The position numbers and the translations under genes were made by a program. Shown piece after piece: positions 59,881 to 64,000 of a stretch of DNA of 64,000 bases. The stretch's first letter is position 1. The number at the start of each line of letters is the position of its first letter. The notes under the pieces were generated by a model that was given only the letters and a program-made list of their open reading frames with translations, made no database searches and was not told the origin of the DNA. Origin of the DNA: Kaistia sp. 32K (lineage in GTDB: Bacteria; Pseudomonadota; Alphaproteobacteria; Rhizobiales; Kaistiaceae); the NCBI RefSeq assembly GCF_016629525.1, contig NZ_AP024269.1:2542001-2606000 (forward strand), written 5' to 3'.

Positions 59881-59934
59881 CGCTCGGGGGCCGTCCTATG
59901 TTGCTGGGTGCACTGCTGACAGCAGGAGATGGGC

Positions 59935-60072
59935 ATGTGGTACGCGATCGCGTTCGCGGCCGGAGCGATCAGCGCGACTGTTCTCTTCTTCGTTGTCTGG
60001 GTCTTGCTCGGCGGGCTTGAAGATGACCCGGCAACTGAGTTGCAACAGCACCGCAGGTCGTATTCCGACTAG
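59935..60072 (+). CDS. 45-residue single-span membrane protein
   Basis: Begins MWYAIAFAAGAISATVLFFV, one membrane helix, then an acidic and basic tail LGGLEDDPATELQQHRRS. GGAG is 6 bases before the ATG at 59935; a second ATG two codons earlier is too close to it. Its stop overlaps that of the convergent tail-spike gene within one CTAG. Function unknown. Confidence 0.5.
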   Translation: MWYAIAFAAGAISATVLFFVVWVLLGGLEDDPATELQQHRRSYSD

Positions 60073-61769
60073 CTCCCCTGCATGGTCACCCAGTTCGCGT
60101 TATCGCTGATCAGCAGGCACCATGCGCCAGCCGTCGCCGGCAAGATCGCGGTGCCGCCACTGGAGCCACTGCGCGGGACCACGTTGGCGGAAGCGGAAAC
60201 GACCGTGAAAGCCTGAATCGTCTTCAGCATGATCTCCCTACCCGGGCAGGTCGACGGATCGGGTAGCGTGACGACAGTCGAGGATCCCTTGTTGCAGACG
60301 ATCCAGTTATCGGTCGACGCAACCGTGAAATTCGCCGTCTTCACGACGGGGATACCCCGGCTGAAGCCGCCCTGCACCCGCGAGAAACCGGCGAGGTGCT
60401 CCAGCGCTACCGATGCCGCCCCGACCAGCGTCGTGAGTTTCGTCGTCCTGTTTCCGACGAAGACGTTCTGGTTGGCGGCTCCTGTCTCGAGGATGCTCCA
60501 AGACACGGCGGTCGATCGGAAGACGTTGCCGCTGACCGAAAGGCCGGTGGCATCGACGACATAGAAGTCCACGTTGTTGTTGGCGAAGAATGTGTTGCCC
60601 GCGAAGGTGTGATCGGCCCCGGACACGATGGCGCCGAAGGTGCCGAGCACGAACTGGCAGCCAACGAAGCTGAAGCTCGAGCTGGCGGAGCCAAGCGTTG
60701 CATTCGCCGAGGCAGGCGTCGTTCCGGCGGTCGAGAAATCGCATGCCGAAAACTTCCAGTTCGACGACGCGCCGTTCACCACCAAGGCGCCGCCCGGGCA
60801 GGTCGTGAATGAGCAGGCAGAGGCCAGGCCCCATTCCTGTCCGGTGATGACCAGGCCGGTATTCTGGCCGTTGGTCGAGCACCCGACCAAACGCACTCCC
60901 TCATCGAAGGCGCCGGGGCCGCCGATGATATTGAAGCCGGCGCCAGTGCCGTTCTGGGCCCGGCAATCGACAAGGTCGGTATCGGCACAGTTGTCGATCT
61001 GGAAGCCGATCACAGCCTGCGACGAAAATACGTCCGTGATCTGGGAGTTGGCGCAGAACCGCAGGGTGATCCCCTGGGCGAACGCCCCCGACACCTCGAT
61101 ATTGCGGATGCTGACATTGGAGATCCGAATGGCGCTCGAGCCACCATCGATCGAGACCGCCTGCGCCCCGGCCTTTCCATTCGCCTCGAATCCGACGTCC
61201 CGGATTGCGAAATAGAACTGCGTCGAGGTGGCCGTGTAGCTCAGCATGACAATGCTGTCGGAGCCGCACAGCAGCCGGGTCACCTCCTTGCCCTTGCCCT
61301 GAATGCGCACGCCAGGTTTCAAGATGACCGAATTCAGGGCGAACCTGCCGGCCGGCAAATAGATCGTCGTGTTGCTGGCCGCGTTGATGGCCGCCTGCAG
61401 CGTCGCGGCGTTGGCCGCCGCCGTCGCGCTGGCGCTCAACGGCACCTCGACGTTGCGGCCAGCGACGTCGGCAATCAACGAGATGAACACCTCCGCCGCT
61501 CCCGACAGATTCAGAAGCGCGCCGGTCGAAGAGACAACGAGTGAGCGGGCCATCACGGATCCGCTGGCTGTATAGGTGCCCAGTCCGATCTCCCAGGCCG
61601 CACCGTCCTCGATCACGTAGTGGAAGGTGTCGCCGTCGGCCACGCCGGCGGCCGCGAAGCTCTGATAGTAGCCCTTGCCCGGCTGTTGCACGGCCGATCC
61701 GAGCGCAATGGCGCCGGTGCCGGTCGTCGCGGTGGTCATCCGCGCCCGGTCTTTGAGCACATAGGCCAT
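60069..61769 (-). CDS. phage tail spike/fibre with right-handed beta-helix
   Basis: 566 residues. The N-terminus MAYVLKDRARMTTATTGTGA and YHVIEDGAAWEIGLGTY-like region (residues 1-95) is a common phage tail-fibre head. Residues about 110-470 are short repeated strands rich in Asn, Gly and Val (RIQGKGKEVTRLLCGSDSI, VSIDGGSSAIRISNVSIR), the pectate-lyase/pertactin-like helix of depolymerase spikes. A C-terminal beta domain follows. Probably binds or degrades surface polysaccharide. Last gene of the phage block. Confidence 0.8.
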   Translation of the reverse strand: MAYVLKDRARMTTATTGTGAIALGSAVQQPGKGYYQSFAAAGVADGDTFHYVIEDGAAWEIGLGTYTASGSVMARSLVVSSTGALLNLSGAAEVFISLIADVAGRNVEVPLSASATAAANAATLQAAINAASNTTIYLPAGRFALNSVILKPGVRIQGKGKEVTRLLCGSDSIVMLSYTATSTQFYFAIRDVGFEANGKAGAQAVSIDGGSSAIRISNVSIRNIEVSGAFAQGITLRFCANSQITDVFSSQAVIGFQIDNCADTDLVDCRAQNGTGAGFNIIGGPGAFDEGVRLVGCSTNGQNTGLVITGQEWGLASACSFTTCPGGALVVNGASSNWKFSACDFSTAGTTPASANATLGSASSSFSFVGCQFVLGTFGAIVSGADHTFAGNTFFANNNVDFYVVDATGLSVSGNVFRSTAVSWSILETGAANQNVFVGNRTTKLTTLVGAASVALEHLAGFSRVQGGFSRGIPVVKTANFTVASTDNWIVCNKGSSTVVTLPDPSTCPGREIMLKTIQAFTVVSASANVVPRSGSSGGTAILPATAGAWCLLISDNANWVTMQGS

Positions 61770-61784
61770 GGAGGTCTCGTCTGT

Positions 61785-62177
61785 TCAGGAGATGGGATCG
61801 ACGCAGATCGTCGCGACACCGCGGCCGAGCATGCGTAGCTCCGCGGCCGCGCCGCGGGAGAGGTCAAAGTCCCGGCCGGTCCAAGCGGCCGGCCCGAAGT
61901 CGTTGTGCACGACGAGGATGCTGCGGCCGTCGAGGCTGACGCGATAGCGCCGCCCGAAATCGCGCGAGCGCATGGCAATCGACAAGCCGCCCGGCCGGAA
62001 GGCGCCCCCGCTGGCCGTGCGACCGCCGCTTTCGCGGCCGTACCAGGACGCACGGCCGCAGTGGCGGGGCGCCGGCAACGCCGGCGAGCTCAGAACGGAC
62101 AGAATCGGCAACGCCGTCACCGCGAGGCTGAGCAGGATCAGCACCAAGCCGATGGCGTCGGATCTACGGAGGGCCAT
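61785..62177 (-). CDS. RlpA-like double-psi beta-barrel protein
   Basis: 130 residues from MALRRSDAIGLVLILLSLAV, an N-terminal signal or anchor helix. The domain CGRASWYGRESGGRTASGGA, then LVVHNDFGPAAWTGRDFDLS and AAELRMLGRG is the RlpA/expansin-like fold. Unlike most RlpA it has no SPOR domain. In a phage lysis region it may bind or cut denuded glycan strands, or help in release. It is 11 bases after the upstream gene. Confidence 0.75.
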   Translation of the reverse strand: MALRRSDAIGLVLILLSLAVTALPILSVLSSPALPAPRHCGRASWYGRESGGRTASGGAFRPGGLSIAMRSRDFGRRYRVSLDGRSILVVHNDFGPAAWTGRDFDLSRGAAAELRMLGRGVATICVDPIS

Positions 62178-62188
62178 GCCGCTCCCTT

Positions 62189-62515
62189 TCAACCGTCTTC
62201 GTGGTTCCGGAGGCGCCGCAGCTCGGCCATCAGCTCGGCTCGCATCTGCGCTTCCGCGCGTTCGCGATCCGCTTTCATCATGTCGCGGATGTCCTCGAGC
62301 GCCTTGGCCGTACGATTGGATGAGACGGCGAGCTCGCGGATCGGCCGCAGGTCCGCGATCTCCCCGCCCTCGATGACGAACTCGTCGGCGTCGGCGCTCT
62401 TGCGCGGTCGGCGGAGGTAGAACATCGCGGTGCTGATCGCGCCGGCGATGGCCGCCGACAGAGTGACAGCCCATTTGGCGAGCTCCGGCAGTCCTTCAGC
62501 GGGCAGCTCGGCCAT
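62189..62515 (-). CDS. phage membrane-anchored coiled-coil protein
   Basis: 108 residues from MAELPAEGLPELAKWAVTLS. One membrane segment (about 12-35), then a helical, charged part ALEDIRDMMKADRERAEAQM. Rz/spanin- or holin-associated small phage proteins have this layout, but no family is certain. The start overlaps the end of the upstream gene by 20 bases, which supports coupling. Confidence 0.55.
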   Translation of the reverse strand: MAELPAEGLPELAKWAVTLSAAIAGAISTAMFYLRRPRKSADADEFVIEGGEIADLRPIRELAVSSNRTAKALEDIRDMMKADRERAEAQMRAELMAELRRLRNHEDG

Positions 62516-62975
62516 ACCTGTGCACCTCGTCGGAGTTTCGAGCATCGAGCGAGGCGCAGGCGCAGCTGAAGAGATCCGTCAACGCCAGCACGGGATAGAC
62601 GGCAAGGCCGATACCGATCTGCGAGATATCGGACTGGCTAAGCACGCTCAGCGAAACCGACGTCCACACCAGGCAGGACAGCACCGACATCAGCGCGCGG
62701 ACATGCGGCGAGAAGCGAGACCAGGGCGTGCCAGCGAAGGTGCCGTTCAGGACGAGCGCGAGCGTGCGTGCGAGGCCGATCGAATAGCAGGCGACGCCCC
62801 ACTGCTGCTGCCCGCCGATCTCAGCCAGCCACGCCATGGCAGGCCGGTCGAAGATCGGGCCGAGACAGCTCAAGACGAGGCCCCAGTTCAGCAGGATCAG
62901 CGCAGAGATCCACTCGCCGAAGCGCGCCTTGAAGTGGCTCGCAACGCCGGTGGCGACGCGCCGGACGATGATCAT
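62496..62975 (-). CDS. phage multi-span membrane protein
   Basis: 159 residues with four predicted helices, for example WISALILLNWGLVLSCLG and SIGLARTLALVLNGTFAG. Cysteines are frequent in the C-terminal part (DLFSCACASLD). No family recognised; the location among lysis genes suggests a role in membrane disruption or superinfection exclusion. Overlaps the 62972 gene by 4 bases (ATGA). Confidence 0.55.
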   Translation of the reverse strand: MIIVRRVATGVASHFKARFGEWISALILLNWGLVLSCLGPIFDRPAMAWLAEIGGQQQWGVACYSIGLARTLALVLNGTFAGTPWSRFSPHVRALMSVLSCLVWTSVSLSVLSQSDISQIGIGLAVYPVLALTDLFSCACASLDARNSDEVHRYGRAAR

Positions 62976-63358
62976 GATTTTCGCCTCGCGACGATGCGCG
63001 TCACGCCGAGCGCGGTGTCGTGCAGGAAGTAGAAGGTTAGCACCGTGCGCGTGACCGCCCAGAGATCCGCGCTGAGCGGATCGGTGGCGCCGAGCCCGAG
63101 AACCTTGTCCCAGACGAAGATCTTGCCCAGATAGAGCGCCGGGCCGATCGCGATCGATCCGCGGATGATCGCATTGACGCGGCTGCCGGCCTCGGCCTTC
63201 TGCAGGTCGGCGATCTGCTGCAACTGCGCGATGCGCTCATCGGCGGCAATCCTCGCCGTATCGGTCAGAGCCTCCTCCTTGGCCTTGTAGGCGTCGGCGA
63301 GCGCCGTCGCGACATTGCCGGAGAAGAGGCCGAGCAGCACCTGCAGGATCTTCAGCAT
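62972..63358 (-). CDS. phage holin-like protein
   Basis: 128 residues. Amphipathic N-terminus (MLKILQVLLGLFSGNVATAL), a charged helix IAQLQQIADLQKAEAGSR and two to three membrane helices with GKIFVWDKVLGLGATDPLS and LTFYFLHDTA. This pattern recalls the three-helix holins associated with gene-transfer-agent and prophage release (PF11351-like), though I cannot confirm it. Operon-like spacing with neighbours. Confidence 0.6.
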   Translation of the reverse strand: MLKILQVLLGLFSGNVATALADAYKAKEEALTDTARIAADERIAQLQQIADLQKAEAGSRVNAIIRGSIAIGPALYLGKIFVWDKVLGLGATDPLSADLWAVTRTVLTFYFLHDTALGVTRIVARRKS

Positions 63359-63372
63359 AGCGAGCCCCCGGC

Positions 63373-63684
63373 TCAGGTCCTGGAGCGGCTGTGCGCCCAG
63401 CGCACCGCGATGCCCACGACCAGCACGGCGACCGGCACATATTCCGGCTTCACCAAGCTCTTGATGGCATCGCCGACGCTCGGATCGTTCAGGTAGTCGG
63501 CGATCTGCGCGGCGAAGGCGATCAGCGCGCCGGAGGCGACGAGGATCTGGCCCCAGAGCAGCTGCATCGAGCCCTCGAAGGCGGTCCAGAGCGAGGTGCC
63601 CGGGGTCGAGCGGTATTTCAGGATGGTCTCGGCGACGACATAAGCGAAGACGGCGAGCAGCGCCGCGGCGAAGATCAGGTGCAT
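63373..63684 (-). CDS. phage small membrane protein
   Basis: 103 residues with three hydrophobic stretches: MHLIFAAALLAVFAYVVAET, LLWGQILVASGALIAFAAQI and YVPVAVLVVGIAVRWAH. Possible second holin or antiholin. It is 7 bases after the endolysin gene. Confidence 0.6.
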   Translation of the reverse strand: MHLIFAAALLAVFAYVVAETILKYRSTPGTSLWTAFEGSMQLLWGQILVASGALIAFAAQIADYLNDPSVGDAIKSLVKPEYVPVAVLVVGIAVRWAHSRSRT

Positions 63685-63691
63685 GACAGCC

Positions 63692-64000
63692 TCAGGGCCA
63701 GAGGGAACGGAAGAGGTTCAGGATGGGGTCGAGGGCATGGCCGATCTGCGCGAAGGCCAGCACCAGCGCGCCGACGGCGAGGCCGGCGATCGAGGGCGCC
63801 GAGACCACCTTGCCGGCCGCTGCCGGCGCCGCGGTGGTCAGCACCAGCGGCGCTTCCGCCTTCACGGCGGCCGTGGCCGGGTGGCTCGGATCGGCGAGCG
63901 TCGCAATATCGCGCGCGATCTGGGCGCGGGTCGCTGGACCGGCGACGCCGTCGGCGATGAGATCCGGATGCTGCACCTGGTAGGCACGGACGGCGGCCTT
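63692..64000 (-). CDS. phage endolysin C-terminal part (peptidoglycan-binding + membrane anchor), partial
   Basis: The frame is open to the window edge, so the catalytic N-terminus is missing. VRAYQVQHPDLIADGVAGPA followed by TRAQI is a peptidoglycan-binding repeat. After a spacer rich in Ala there is a C-terminal membrane helix (IAGLAVGALVLAFAQIGHAL). This layout resembles holin-associated muramidases of rhizobial prophages and gene-transfer agents. A GTG at 63976 is not taken as start because the frame continues in a sensible domain. Confidence 0.7.
   Translation of the reverse strand, partial: KAAVRAYQVQHPDLIADGVAGPATRAQIARDIATLADPSHPATAAVKAEAPLVLTTAAPAAAGKVVSAPSIAGLAVGALVLAFAQIGHALDPILNLFRSLWP

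Larger units (their letters stand above)
43050..64000. mobile_element. putative genomic island / composite prophage inserted at tRNA-Ser
   Basis: Accessory DNA begins right after tRNA-Ser with a tyrosine recombinase. It then shows DUF982 and other orphan genes, a frameshifted phage-type methylase, Mu-like Gam, broken genes, a stress module and phage lysis/tail genes. GC content and coding quality vary (for example AT-richer at 47351-47962, 55640-57830 and 58230-58460). I found no second copy of the tRNA 3' end, so the right end is not defined. It may be several adjacent insertions rather than one. Confidence 0.55.

Noticed and set aside
43030..64000. A second copy of the tRNA-Ser 3' end (attR)
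   Set aside because: I looked for TTCGAATCCC and CCTCTCCGCCA-type sequence to the right and found none, so no right boundary is claimed.

Overview
The window reads as part of the chromosome of a high-GC alphaproteobacterium, most likely Hyphomicrobiales (Rhizobiales). This rests on the complete nuo order with NuoE carrying an Ala/Pro-rich tail, the tig-clpP-clpX-lon-hupB block, a glnBA pair behind a sigma-54 type promoter, HWE-family histidine kinases, DUF982 and uronate dehydrogenase of the Agrobacterium type. I cannot name a genus from sequence alone.

Layout. 1-14440 (minus strand): respiratory complex I, nuoA to nuoN in one uninterrupted operon; nuoN is cut by the left edge. 14889-16437: a small glycine-rich membrane protein and a FUSC-like membrane protein. 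16791-17508: two identical tRNA-Asp genes and tRNA-Val. 17655-24665 (minus): hupB, lon, clpX, clpP and tig, several separated by clear intrinsic terminators, then tRNA-Leu and the NAD(P)HX repair enzyme. 26584-29616 (plus): a rhodanese/phosphatase-like DUF442 protein, glnB and glnA, and a hotdog thioesterase. 29908-37427: a sugar-acid cassette made of an SMP-30 lactonase, a dihydrodipicolinate-synthase-like aldolase/dehydratase, uronate dehydrogenase and an ABC importer whose two permease halves are fused. 37696-42632: nitroreductase, EamA transporter, moaA, DUF971, a small coiled coil and an HWE kinase.

From tRNA-Ser(GCT) at 42957-43049 the character changes. A tyrosine recombinase starts 133 bases after the tRNA, and the rest of the window is accessory DNA: orphan hypotheticals, a family IV esterase, a frameshifted DNA adenine methylase, a Mu-type Gam gene, a candidate structured RNA between two terminators, and a graveyard of broken autotransporter and alcohol dehydrogenase fragments (50600-51200). 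Next comes a compact stress module (52474-59880): DUF892 ferritin-like protein, secreted PepSY-like protein, glycine-zipper stress protein, SDR oxidoreductase, a GAF-PAS-GAF HWE kinase, a KGG stress peptide and manganese catalase. Finally, on the minus strand, part of a tailed-phage region: endolysin with peptidoglycan-binding domain, small membrane (holin-like) proteins, an RlpA-like protein and a beta-helix tail spike (60069 to beyond 64000). I found no second copy of the tRNA-Ser 3' end, so the right boundary of the island is probably outside the window, or the accessory DNA is a composite of several insertions.

How the parts work together. The left half is core energy metabolism, protein quality control and nitrogen assimilation. 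The middle cassette would import a uronate or aldarate-like sugar acid and oxidise it through a lactone. The island supplies oxidative and general stress defences with its own HWE sensor kinase, a kinase class that feeds the alphaproteobacterial PhyR/EcfG general stress response. One EcfG-like promoter is visible in front of the stress module.
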